Below are positions 33,995-41,484 of a DNA stretch of 45,035 nt, one piece after another. Source of the DNA: Anaerolineae bacterium (GTDB taxonomy: Bacteria > Chloroflexota > Anaerolineae > S016-19); NCBI GenBank assembly GCA_027016315.1, contig JALWAP010000026.1, positions 1 to 45,035 on the forward strand. The letters are read 5' to 3'. The notes below the pieces were generated by a model that saw only the letters and a list, made by a program, of their open reading frames with translations, did not search any database and was not told where the DNA came from. A program made the translations under genes and the position numbers. Position 1 is the stretch's first letter; each line of letters begins with the position of its first letter.

Positions 33995-34305
33995 CGGTGA
34001 TATCGGATCCCAACATTTTTCTCTGCTGGAGCACTTTGGGCAGGGACGATAAGTGTCAGGGGAGGTGATAAGGGCAAGCTACCTTTCCCGTATGCCTGGC
34101 AGGAAGATCGTTGCGTCTGCCGAAACAAGGGGGTGCCCTCTCCTTTGGACTGCTGGACCTGTCGTCTTTTGTGACCATTTCGCGCTGGCTATTGTTCTAC
34201 GTCGTCGAATGGTTGCCGAAAAGTCCTTTCTACGAACTCTTCATGGCTTTCGTGATCGACAGTGATTGGCACTGTCGGGATATTTGCAGTAAGGTGTAAA
34301 GGAGG
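33995..34305 (+). promoter_or_regulatory. Long untranslated leader of LIV operon 2
   Basis: About 315 bases from the predicted start site to the ATG. It contains a perfect anti-16S match, GGAGGTGAT (34061-34069), without a start codon at normal spacing, within a possible stem to ACCTTTCCC. Near the 3' end CGACAGTG pairs perfectly with CACTGTCG over ATTGG (34257-34277). Two overlapping ORFs of 60-70 residues (34053-34265 and 34111-34299) look unlike known proteins. No known riboswitch was recognised. Confidence 0.4.
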
Positions 34306-34311
34306 GAGAGT

Positions 34312-35505
34312 ATGTCCGGTAAACAACTGCGAATCTTTCTTCTGTTGGGTCTGCTTCTCTTGGGAGCCGCTCTTGTCCTAAGCGGCTGTAAGGTCGGCTC
34401 CAAAGCCGCGTATGGTGGCGTGATCAAAATCGGGAACGATGCGCCGCTGACCGGCGACATCCCCAAGGTGGGCGAGGAGTCCAAGTATGCCCTGGAGATG
34501 TGGGTCGAGGACATCAAGAAGGCGGGCGGACTGGACGTGGGCGGCGTCAAGTACCAGGTCCAGGTCATCAACGAGGACAACGAGTCCAAGGCCGAATCCG
34601 CCACCGCGGCAGCGCTGAAGCTCATCAACAACGACAAAGTGCTGGCCATCATCGGGCCGTATTCAAGCAAGCAAGCGGTGCCTACCGGCGGCGTCTGCAA
34701 CGAGCACAAGGTTCCTATGATCAGCCCGTGGTCCACGAACCCGCGAACCACGAAGGATCGACCGTGGGTGTTCCGTGGCTGTTTCCTGGATAGCTTCCAG
34801 GGCATGGTGGACGCCAAGTTCGCCAAGGAGGAGCTTGGGGCCAAGAAAGTGGCTGTCCTCTACGACGTGGCCAGCGACTACCCGAAGGGTCTTGCCGAGT
34901 TCTTCAAGAAGGGTGCTGAGAAGGAAGGGCTCCAGGTGGTAGCGTTCGAAAGCTTCACCACCAAGGACAGGGACTTCAGCGCCCAGTTGACGAGGATCAA
35001 GAACTCGGGCGCGGACGTGCTTTTCACCCCGCAATACTACGACGAAGTCCCGCTCATCGTGAAGCAGGCGCATCAGCTTGGCTGGAACAAGCCCATCCTC
35101 GGCAGCGACAGCTGGGGGTCGCCTGAGTTGATGAAACTCTGTGGCGACGACTGTGTGGGCTCTTACTTCAGCACGCACTGGGCCTACTCCGGCGTGAAGG
35201 GCAAGGCCAAGGAGTTCGTGGACAGGTTCTACAAGAAATACGGCTACAAGCCTGGTGATGTGGCCGCACTGACCTGGGATTCTGCTCACATCCTGCAGCA
35301 GGCGATCCAGAACTGCGGCAAGCTGACCGGCAATCTGCAGAAAGACCGCAAGTGCATCCGCGATAACATGGCCAAGATCAAGGAGTACCCTGGCATCACC
35401 GGTAAGATGACCTTTACCGAGCAGGGTGATCCGATCAAGTGCGCCATCATCGTCCACATCAACAAGAAGCACGAATTCCAGTTCTACAAGCAGGTCTGCC
35501 CGTGA
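34312..35505 (+). CDS. Branched-chain amino acid/amide ABC transporter binding lipoprotein (operon 2)
   Basis: LivK-type solute-binding protein of normal single-domain size (397 residues). Lipobox LSGC puts the lipidated Cys at residue 26. Seen: VIKIGNDAPLTGDIPKVGEES, GVKYQVQVINEDNESKAESATAAALKLI, IIGPYSSKQAVPTGGVCNEHKVPMISPWST, and PILGSDSWGSPELMKL. It is only distantly similar to the double-domain protein of operon 1, so it probably binds a different ligand. AAAGGAGGGAGAG precedes the ATG. Permease and ATPase genes follow. Confidence 0.93.
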   Translation: MSGKQLRIFLLLGLLLLGAALVLSGCKVGSKAAYGGVIKIGNDAPLTGDIPKVGEESKYALEMWVEDIKKAGGLDVGGVKYQVQVINEDNESKAESATAAALKLINNDKVLAIIGPYSSKQAVPTGGVCNEHKVPMISPWSTNPRTTKDRPWVFRGCFLDSFQGMVDAKFAKEELGAKKVAVLYDVASDYPKGLAEFFKKGAEKEGLQVVAFESFTTKDRDFSAQLTRIKNSGADVLFTPQYYDEVPLIVKQAHQLGWNKPILGSDSWGSPELMKLCGDDCVGSYFSTHWAYSGVKGKAKEFVDRFYKKYGYKPGDVAALTWDSAHILQQAIQNCGKLTGNLQKDRKCIRDNMAKIKEYPGITGKMTFTEQGDPIKCAIIVHINKKHEFQFYKQVCP

Positions 35506-35516
35506 CGGCATGAGAC

Positions 35517-35539
35517 AGGGGCGGCGAGCAGCCGCCCCT
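35517..35539 (+). promoter_or_regulatory. Intercistronic hairpin between binding-protein and permease genes (operon 2)
   Basis: AGGGGCGGC pairs perfectly with GCCGCCCCT over GAGCA, placed exactly as the hairpin in operon 1 but with a different sequence. Confidence 0.7.
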
Positions 35540-35556
35540 ACCCTTGGAGGCAAAAC

Positions 35557-36486
35557 ATGACTCAAGTCGCACAACAACTTCTGAATGCTATCCAGTGGGG
35601 AAGCTTTTACGCGTTGATCGCCCTGGGCTATAGCATGGTGTACAGCATCTTGATGCTGTTCAACTTCGCCCACGGCGATATTTTTATGACAGGCTCTTAT
35701 ATCGGCCTTTTCGTGACGTTAGGACTACTGGGTGTTTTCGCGTCGGGGGCGGTGGCGCTCCCCGGTTGGGTGATTTTCATCATTACCTTGCTCCTGACGA
35801 TGCTCTTGACCTCGTTCCTCGGTATACTGCTGGAACTGGTTGCCTACAGGCCGCTGAGGAACGCCCCAAGGGCATCGGCAGCGATCACCGGGTTGATGGT
35901 CGGTATTTTCCTGGAGACCGGCAACCTGGCACTCCTGGGAGCAAGCCGAAAGACTTTCCCCGCTGACAAGCTGATCAAGCAAACAGTTTACAACATTGGT
36001 GGGGTCTACGTGACCAACATCAAGCTGCTGACGATAGCGCTTTCTCTGCTATTGATGCTCTTGCTTCATCTGTTGGTGCAGAAGACGAAGCTCGGGATGG
36101 CGATGCGGGCGATGTCGGTGGACTACGCAATCGTGCCGCTAATGGGTATCCCGATGAACACAGTGATCTCCCTCACGTTTGCCATAGGCTCTGCCCTTGC
36201 CGGTGCAGCGGGCGTGCTGTTTGCGATGGGGTATCCCGTGTTGGAGCCGTACATGGGGATGCTCATTGGGTGGAAGGCGTTCGTGGCAGCGATCCTGGGC
36301 GGGCGCGGTTCCATTATGGGTGCCGCTCTCGGTGGTTACCTGCTCGGGTTCATCGAGATCATCGTGGCTGCGGTCTTCGTCTCCACCTTGAAGGACCCTA
36401 TAGCCTATGGCATCGTGCTGCTGATACTGACGTTCAGACCCCACGGTATATTCGGCGAGCCTTACTCAGCTCACTTGAGAATATGA
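35557..36486 (+). CDS. livH: Branched-chain amino acid ABC transporter permease LivH (operon 2)
   Basis: Permease subunit of normal length (309 residues). Seen: LLNAIQWGSFYALIALGYSMVYSILMLFNFAHGDIFM, LELVAYRPLRNAPRASAAITGLMVG, the ATPase-contact loop KTKLGMAMRAMSVDYAIVPLMGIP, AIGSALAGAAGVLFAM, and ILTFRPHGIFGEPY. About eight membrane helices. GGAGG lies seven to eleven bases before the ATG. It lacks the extra N-terminal helix of the operon 1 LivH. Confidence 0.94.
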   Translation: MTQVAQQLLNAIQWGSFYALIALGYSMVYSILMLFNFAHGDIFMTGSYIGLFVTLGLLGVFASGAVALPGWVIFIITLLLTMLLTSFLGILLELVAYRPLRNAPRASAAITGLMVGIFLETGNLALLGASRKTFPADKLIKQTVYNIGGVYVTNIKLLTIALSLLLMLLLHLLVQKTKLGMAMRAMSVDYAIVPLMGIPMNTVISLTFAIGSALAGAAGVLFAMGYPVLEPYMGMLIGWKAFVAAILGGRGSIMGAALGGYLLGFIEIIVAAVFVSTLKDPIAYGIVLLILTFRPHGIFGEPYSAHLRI

Positions 36487-36502
36487 TCAAGGAGAGTGGC
36501 CT

Positions 36503-37777
36503 GTGAAACTCAAGATGGACAAACTCGTCAAACATCTGCTCAGCATCCATCCCATGGCATGGCTGATAGGCGCTCTGGCGACTGCGCTCGTCGAGTGGTC
36601 TGTCGGGTCGGTGATAGCCTATAGCATCGGGTTGTCCAACGGAGTCCCTCCGGTGTTTGGGCTTTCTCTGATCTTCGGGAAACCGGCGCAAATACCCAGC
36701 GTAATCGTGTACGTCGTCGTAGTCTACTTGATTCCGATGTACGTTGTGGCAAGGCTGCTCTCCGGTGTGGCCGACAAGGTCATGTCCCGCCTGCCGCAAC
36801 TGGCCTCCATCATCGCATACCTTGTCGTGCTTTACGCTGTGATCGAGATATGGGGCTCGTTGGATGACTACAGGCTGATGGTCCTGAAGCTCATTGGCAT
36901 CGGCATCATCCTGACGGTCAGCCTCAACCTTGTGAATGGGTGGATGGGCGAATTCTCGGTTGCGCACGCTGGATTCATGGCAATCGGGGCGTACATCTCT
37001 TCCATCGTGATGGTGTGGGGGTTCGTGAACGACGACGTCTTCGGACCTGCGGTACTCCCGACATCATGGGCGCCGTATGCGTTTCCGTTTGCCTTGATAA
37101 TCGGCGGGATAGCGGCCGCGATCGGGGCTCTCGTGGTGGCGATACCGTCATTCCGAACCCGCGGTGACTACCTGGGCATCATCACGCTGGCGTTCGTGTT
37201 CATCGTTCAGGGTGTCATCAACAACCTGAACTTCATCGGCGGCGCGAGGGGATTCATGCACATGCCTCCGCTCTCGAGCCTGACGTGGGTCTTTATCTGG
37301 ACGCTGCTGGCGCTGTTCACCATCCAGCGGTACGTCAGCTCGACCCTGGGCAAGGCCACCAGCGCCGTCAGGGACAACGAATCGGCAGCCGAGGTGATGA
37401 CCGTCGACACCAGGAAAGTGAAAATGGTCGCGTTCCTGACCAATGCTTTCTGGGCCGGGATTGCCGGTGGTCTCTACGCTCACATGATGGGCTACATCAA
37501 CCCCGGCAACTTCGGCATCGTCATGTCGGTGGAAGTGCTCGCGATGCTCTACCTCGGCGGGCTGAACTCCATAACCGGCTCGGTGGTCGGAGCCGTGTTC
37601 TACCGATTGCTTTCGGAGATACTCCGGCCTCTGGGGTTGTACAAATGGGTGCTCATCCCGGTGTTGCTCATCCTGATCATGATCTACCGCCCGTTTGGCC
37701 TGCTTGGGTTCCAGGAAGTCAAGCTTCCTACCTTTGGACGCAAGAAGGAGGTGGCCCATGCCGCTGATACAGATTAA
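36503..37777 (+). CDS. livM: Branched-chain amino acid ABC transporter permease LivM (operon 2)
   Basis: Second permease subunit, 424 residues. The core starts near residue 128: LTVSLNLVNGWMGEFSVAHAGFMAIGAYIS, TRGDYLGIITLAFVFIVQGVI, the contact loop STLGKATSAVRDNESAAEVMTVDTRKVK, and MLYLGGLNSITGSVVGAVF. The first ~125 residues hold about three extra membrane helices, a moderate extension as often seen in LivM. Start is GTG 36503 with AAGGAGAG upstream. Its 3' end overlaps the livG start by 20 bases. Confidence 0.93.
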   Translation: MKLKMDKLVKHLLSIHPMAWLIGALATALVEWSVGSVIAYSIGLSNGVPPVFGLSLIFGKPAQIPSVIVYVVVVYLIPMYVVARLLSGVADKVMSRLPQLASIIAYLVVLYAVIEIWGSLDDYRLMVLKLIGIGIILTVSLNLVNGWMGEFSVAHAGFMAIGAYISSIVMVWGFVNDDVFGPAVLPTSWAPYAFPFALIIGGIAAAIGALVVAIPSFRTRGDYLGIITLAFVFIVQGVINNLNFIGGARGFMHMPPLSSLTWVFIWTLLALFTIQRYVSSTLGKATSAVRDNESAAEVMTVDTRKVKMVAFLTNAFWAGIAGGLYAHMMGYINPGNFGIVMSVEVLAMLYLGGLNSITGSVVGAVFYRLLSEILRPLGLYKWVLIPVLLILIMIYRPFGLLGFQEVKLPTFGRKKEVAHAADTD

Positions 37778-38525
37778 CCATCTCACTCACTTCTTCGGTG
37801 GCTTGAGAGCAGTCCACGACTTCAACACTACGATCGAGGTGGGGGAACTGAAAGGGCTCATCGGGCCGAACGGCGCCGGGAAGACCACCATCTTCAACCT
37901 CGTGACCGGGGTCTACAAGCCCACTGAAGGGGAAATCATTTTCGACGGAAAGAACATCGTCGGGAAGCGCCCAAACGTCATAAGCACCATGGGCATAGCC
38001 AGGACTTTCCAGAACCTGCGCCTGTGGACGAACATGACGGTGATGGACAATGTGAAGATAGCGGCGTATTCCCGGATCAAATACGGCCTCTTCGGGGCGT
38101 TTCTGGGCGGAAATAGCAGGTACGAAGAGGAGAGGATGCTGGATCAGGAAGCCGAAAAGCTTTTGAAGATGCTCGATATCGAGAAATTCAAGGACTTCAA
38201 GGTTTCCAACCTTCCCTACGGCATCCAGCGTAGGGTGGAGATCGCAAGGGCGCTGATGGTGAGGCCAAAGCTCCTCTTGCTGGACGAACCGGCTGCGGGT
38301 ATGAGCCCGGCGGAGATGCTGGAGATCATGGACGTCATCCGGATGATCCAGACCGAGCTGAACCTCGCCATCTGGCTCATCGAGCACCGGATGAAGATGG
38401 TGATGGAGCTATGTCAGCATATCCAGGTGTTGAACTTCGGCGAGGTGATAGCCGAAGGCCCGCCTGAGGCGATAAAGAACAACCCTGTCGTGATAAAAGC
38501 CTATCTTGGAACGGTGGTGAGCTGA
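37758..38525 (+). CDS. livG: Branched-chain amino acid ABC transporter ATPase LivG (operon 2)
   Basis: ATPase subunit (255 residues). Walker A GPNGAGKTTIFN, RTFQNLRLWTNMTVMDNVKIA, signature LPYGIQRRVEIARAL (Ile where operon 1 has Glu), Walker B KLLLLDEPAAGMSP, and the switch His in WLIEHRMKMVMEL. ATG 37758 follows AGGAGG; the ORF-track start at 37695 lies in livM. Gene overlap with livM suggests coupled translation. Confidence 0.94.
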   Translation: MPLIQINHLTHFFGGLRAVHDFNTTIEVGELKGLIGPNGAGKTTIFNLVTGVYKPTEGEIIFDGKNIVGKRPNVISTMGIARTFQNLRLWTNMTVMDNVKIAAYSRIKYGLFGAFLGGNSRYEEERMLDQEAEKLLKMLDIEKFKDFKVSNLPYGIQRRVEIARALMVRPKLLLLDEPAAGMSPAEMLEIMDVIRMIQTELNLAIWLIEHRMKMVMELCQHIQVLNFGEVIAEGPPEAIKNNPVVIKAYLGTVVS

Positions 38526-38526
38526 T

Positions 38527-39240
38527 ATGTTACTCAAAGTCGAAAACCTCCAGGTTTCTTATGGCGCCATCAAAGCTGTGCAGGGGATCAGCTTTGAAGT
38601 GGATGAAGGGGAAATCGTCTGCATCATCGGAGCGAATGGCGCGGGGAAGACTTCCACGCTCCGTGCTATCTCTCGGCTGGTGCCGGTTGGCCCCGATACG
38701 AAGATGACGTTCGACGGCAAGAACCTGCTCAATTATCCCGCCCACAAGGTCGTCAGGCAGCTCGGAATCGGGCATGTGCCGGAAGGCCGCAGGCTCTTCG
38801 GTAACCTGACAGTCATGGAGAACTTGATCCTTGCCACTTACGGCCGCAAGGACAAGGAGAACATCCAGAAGGACTTCGAGCTGGTGTTCGACATCTTCCC
38901 CCGGCTTGCAGAGCGCAAGAATCAGAAAGCTGGCACCTTGAGCGGGGGGGAGCAGCAGATGCTGGCCGTCGGGCGGGCGCTGGTGAGCGCCAGGCGGATG
39001 ATGCTGCTGGACGAGCCTTCCATGGGATTGGCTCCGCTTTTGATGCAGGAGATGTTCGAATCGCTGAAGAAGATCAACCAGGAAGGCACCACCATTCTCC
39101 TGGTGGAGCAGAACGCCAACATGGCGCTTCAGTTTGCCCAGCGAGGGTATGTGCTCGAATCCGGGAAGCTGGTTCTCGAAGGCCCCACCAGCGAACTGAT
39201 GGCCAATCCGAAGGTCAAGGAAGCGTACTTGGGAGGCTGA
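38527..39240 (+). CDS. livF: Branched-chain amino acid ABC transporter ATPase LivF (operon 2)
   Basis: ATPase subunit (237 residues). Walker A GANGAGKTSTLRAISR, VPEGRRLFGNLTVMENLILA, signature LSGGEQQMLAVGRAL, Walker B MMLLDEPSMGLAP, LLVEQNANMALQFAQRGYVLESG. It begins one base after the livG stop and ends one base before the next gene, so the last product of the operon is tightly linked to the transporter. Confidence 0.95.
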   Translation: MLLKVENLQVSYGAIKAVQGISFEVDEGEIVCIIGANGAGKTSTLRAISRLVPVGPDTKMTFDGKNLLNYPAHKVVRQLGIGHVPEGRRLFGNLTVMENLILATYGRKDKENIQKDFELVFDIFPRLAERKNQKAGTLSGGEQQMLAVGRALVSARRMMLLDEPSMGLAPLLMQEMFESLKKINQEGTTILLVEQNANMALQFAQRGYVLESGKLVLEGPTSELMANPKVKEAYLGG

Positions 39241-39241
39241 T

Positions 39242-40045
39242 TTGCGCCGTCGTTGGTGGTTGGCGCTGGCGGCGATCGCGCTTTCCGTTTTCGCTGTCGC
39301 TTTCATGCTCTCCGTGGAGCGTGGGCGCGAGGAAGCCCCGAAAGGCATGGTTCGAGTGCCTGCAGGGGCTTTTCTCATGGGCAGCGATGGCGGGCGTGCC
39401 GACGAAAAGCCGCCTCATCTGGTGAGCCTTCCCGCCTTCTACATCGACGAATACGAAGTCACCGTCGCACAATACGTTGAGTTCCTGAACCGACTCGGGA
39501 GGCTCTACGGGTGCGATGGTCACAAATGCGCCGACGTGAAATCGGAGAATCCGCAAAGCCACATCCTTGCCGTGGGGAACGGATTCGCTGCGGAGAAAGG
39601 GTTCGAAAACCATCCGGTTACGTGGGTTAGCTGGTATGGGGCCGATGCATACTGCCGGTTCGTGCACAAGCGACTTCCCACGGAGGCGGAGTGGGAGAAA
39701 GCGGCGCGGGGCACGGATGGACGTCGCTATCCGTGGGGAGATAAGTTCGATCCGGAGAAGGCAAACGCCGGAGGCGTGCTCTCCGGGACCACACCCGTCG
39801 GCAGCTATCCCGACGGCAGAAGCCCGTACGGAGCGTTCGACATGGCAGGAAACGTGTGGGAATGGGTTGCCGACTGGTATCACCCGTATCCGGGTAGCGG
39901 GTACACTTCTCCGTTCTTTGGGAAGTACAAAGTCGTGCGCGGAGGCTCGTGGAACCATCCTTACGTCGACGCGAGAACCACCAGCCGTGATTTCGCTTTT
40001 CCGGCGCGTCGCATCCGCGTGGTCGGGTTCAGGTGTGCAAAGTAA
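39242..40045 (+). CDS. Membrane-anchored formylglycine-generating-enzyme-fold (FGE-sulfatase) protein
   Basis: A 267-residue protein with an N-terminal membrane anchor (WWLALAAIALSVFAVAFML) and an extracytoplasmic FGE-sulfatase domain. Seen: MVRVPAGAFLMGSDGG, FYIDEYEVTVAQYVEFL, HPVTWVSWYGADAYCRFVHKRLPTEAEWEKAARG, AFDMAGNVWEWVADWY, VVRGGSWNHP, and final VVGFRCAK. The Cys pair used by true formylglycine-generating enzymes after RGGS is absent (NHPYVDARTTSR), so sulfatase activation is unlikely; related domains bind ligands or have other oxidase roles. Start TTG 39242 follows GGGAGG, one base after the livF stop, making it the last gene of operon 2. Confidence 0.88.
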   Translation: MRRRWWLALAAIALSVFAVAFMLSVERGREEAPKGMVRVPAGAFLMGSDGGRADEKPPHLVSLPAFYIDEYEVTVAQYVEFLNRLGRLYGCDGHKCADVKSENPQSHILAVGNGFAAEKGFENHPVTWVSWYGADAYCRFVHKRLPTEAEWEKAARGTDGRRYPWGDKFDPEKANAGGVLSGTTPVGSYPDGRSPYGAFDMAGNVWEWVADWYHPYPGSGYTSPFFGKYKVVRGGSWNHPYVDARTTSRDFAFPARRIRVVGFRCAK

Positions 40046-40067
40046 CCGGCTTCGGTTTGGATGGAGG

Positions 40068-40076
40068 TGGTATAAT
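40068..40076 (+). promoter_or_regulatory. Extended -10 promoter of hflX
   Basis: TGGTATAAT, a perfect -10 with TG extension, 62 bases before the ATG; the -35 region (GGCTTC) is poor. Confidence 0.55.
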
Positions 40077-40137
40077 CTGCTGGGTTTATGGTGTTTTCTG
40101 GTGTGATGGGACGGATCTGGAGGTGAGAAAGCCGTAG

Positions 40138-41439
40138 ATGCAGCGAGACGGGAATTGGGAGGAAGAGGAGAAAGCTGTACTGGTCGGAGTGGAGCTTCCG
40201 CGGGAGAGGAGCATCTTTGGCGTGGAGGAATCCCTGGACGAACTGGCTGCGCTGGCACGCACAGCCGGGATAAAAGTCGTTGGGCGCTTGAGTCAGCGCT
40301 TGGATAGACCCTACCCAGCCACCCTCATCGGCCCCGGAAAGATCGAGGAACTCAAAGACGAAATCGCCCTGTCCGGGGCTAATGTCGTCATCTTCGACGA
40401 AGAGCTTTCCCCAAGGCAGCAGCGGGAGCTGGAAGAACGGCTTGGGGAGCACGTGAAAGTCATCGACAGAACCACGTTGATTCTGGACATTTTCGCCAAA
40501 CACGCCCACACCAGAGAGGGCGTGCTCCAGGTGAGCCTCGCACAGTACCGCTATCGGCTTCCCCGGTTGACCCGTCAGTGGACGCATCTCAGCAGGCAGA
40601 CGGCCAGGACTGCTGCGGGCGTCGGGCTGCGCGGCCCCGGGGAGACGCAGCTCGAGGTAGACAGGCGGGCCATCCGAAAGCGAATCGCGCACCTGGAGAA
40701 GGAGCTTGAGGAGGTCAGGAAGCAGCGCAGCGTGCACCGTCAGCAGCGGCGTAGGGCTTCGCTCCCGGTTGTGGCGCTCGTGGGGTACACCAACGCCGGT
40801 AAGTCGACCTTGTTGAACGCCCTCGCGGACGCAGGCGTGCTGGTGGCCGACAAACTCTTCGCCACCCTGGACCCGGTAACGCGCCGGATATCCCTGCCCG
40901 GCGGGCGAGAAATCCTCGTCACCGACACCGTTTGGTTCATCCAGAAGCTCCCTCCGACGGTCGTGGCTGCGTTTCGGGCTACGCTTGAGGAAGTGCAGGA
41001 AGCGGACGTGCTCCTCCACGTTGTGGACATAACCCATCCGCACGTCCTGGCGCAGGCGAAAGCGGTCGGCGAAGTGCTGGAGGAACTGGGGGTTACGGAC
41101 AAGCCGATAGTGGTCGCTCTGAACAAAATCGATCTGCTGGACGATCCGGCAGAGGCTCGAAAGGTGGCAAAAGCGTTCCCGAACAGCGTGGCGATATCCG
41201 CAGCGAAAAAAATTGGGCTCGACGACTTACTGGAGCGGCTGAAAAGCACGCTCGAAGCCCAGATGGTGAAAGTGGAAGTGATGGTCCCTTACTCCGATGG
41301 AGAGCTGGTAAGCCTGTTCCACCAGAGAGGGGTCGTGGAAAAGGAGGAGCATACGGGAACGGGCACTGTCATAAAAGGACTGCTCCCTGTATGGTTGCTC
41401 CCGAAGTTCCGCGGTCTGATCCAATCCAAATCAGGGTAG
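40138..41439 (+). CDS. hflX: GTPase HflX
   Basis: Ribosome-associated GTPase thought to rescue or split stalled ribosomes (433 residues). The N-terminal domain has KVVGRLSQRLDRPYPATLIGPGKIEEL, VIFDEELSPRQQRELEERLG and LTRQWTHLSRQ; then GVGLRGPGETQLEVDRRAIRKRI. G domain: G1 GYTNAGKSTLLNAL, G2 KLFATLDPVTRRI, G3 DTVWFIQKLP, G4 NKID, G5 SAAKKIG. The G3 motif of HflX is DTVGFI; here GTT TGG TTC makes the normally invariant Gly a Trp. GGAGGTGAG precedes the ATG. A real substitution or a single-base error cannot be told apart from one sequence. Confidence 0.93.
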   Translation: MQRDGNWEEEEKAVLVGVELPRERSIFGVEESLDELAALARTAGIKVVGRLSQRLDRPYPATLIGPGKIEELKDEIALSGANVVIFDEELSPRQQRELEERLGEHVKVIDRTTLILDIFAKHAHTREGVLQVSLAQYRYRLPRLTRQWTHLSRQTARTAAGVGLRGPGETQLEVDRRAIRKRIAHLEKELEEVRKQRSVHRQQRRRASLPVVALVGYTNAGKSTLLNALADAGVLVADKLFATLDPVTRRISLPGGREILVTDTVWFIQKLPPTVVAAFRATLEEVQEADVLLHVVDITHPHVLAQAKAVGEVLEELGVTDKPIVVALNKIDLLDDPAEARKVAKAFPNSVAISAAKKIGLDDLLERLKSTLEAQMVKVEVMVPYSDGELVSLFHQRGVVEKEEHTGTGTVIKGLLPVWLLPKFRGLIQSKSG

Positions 41440-41484
41440 GCGACGAACCCTGGCGACAGTCTTAGTGCACGAGGAGGTGTGCAA

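Noticed and set aside
34053-34265. 70-residue ORF in the LIV operon 2 leader as a real gene
   Set aside because: The Shine-Dalgarno match lies inside the ORF rather than before its start and the product resembles nothing known; kept only as a leader feature.
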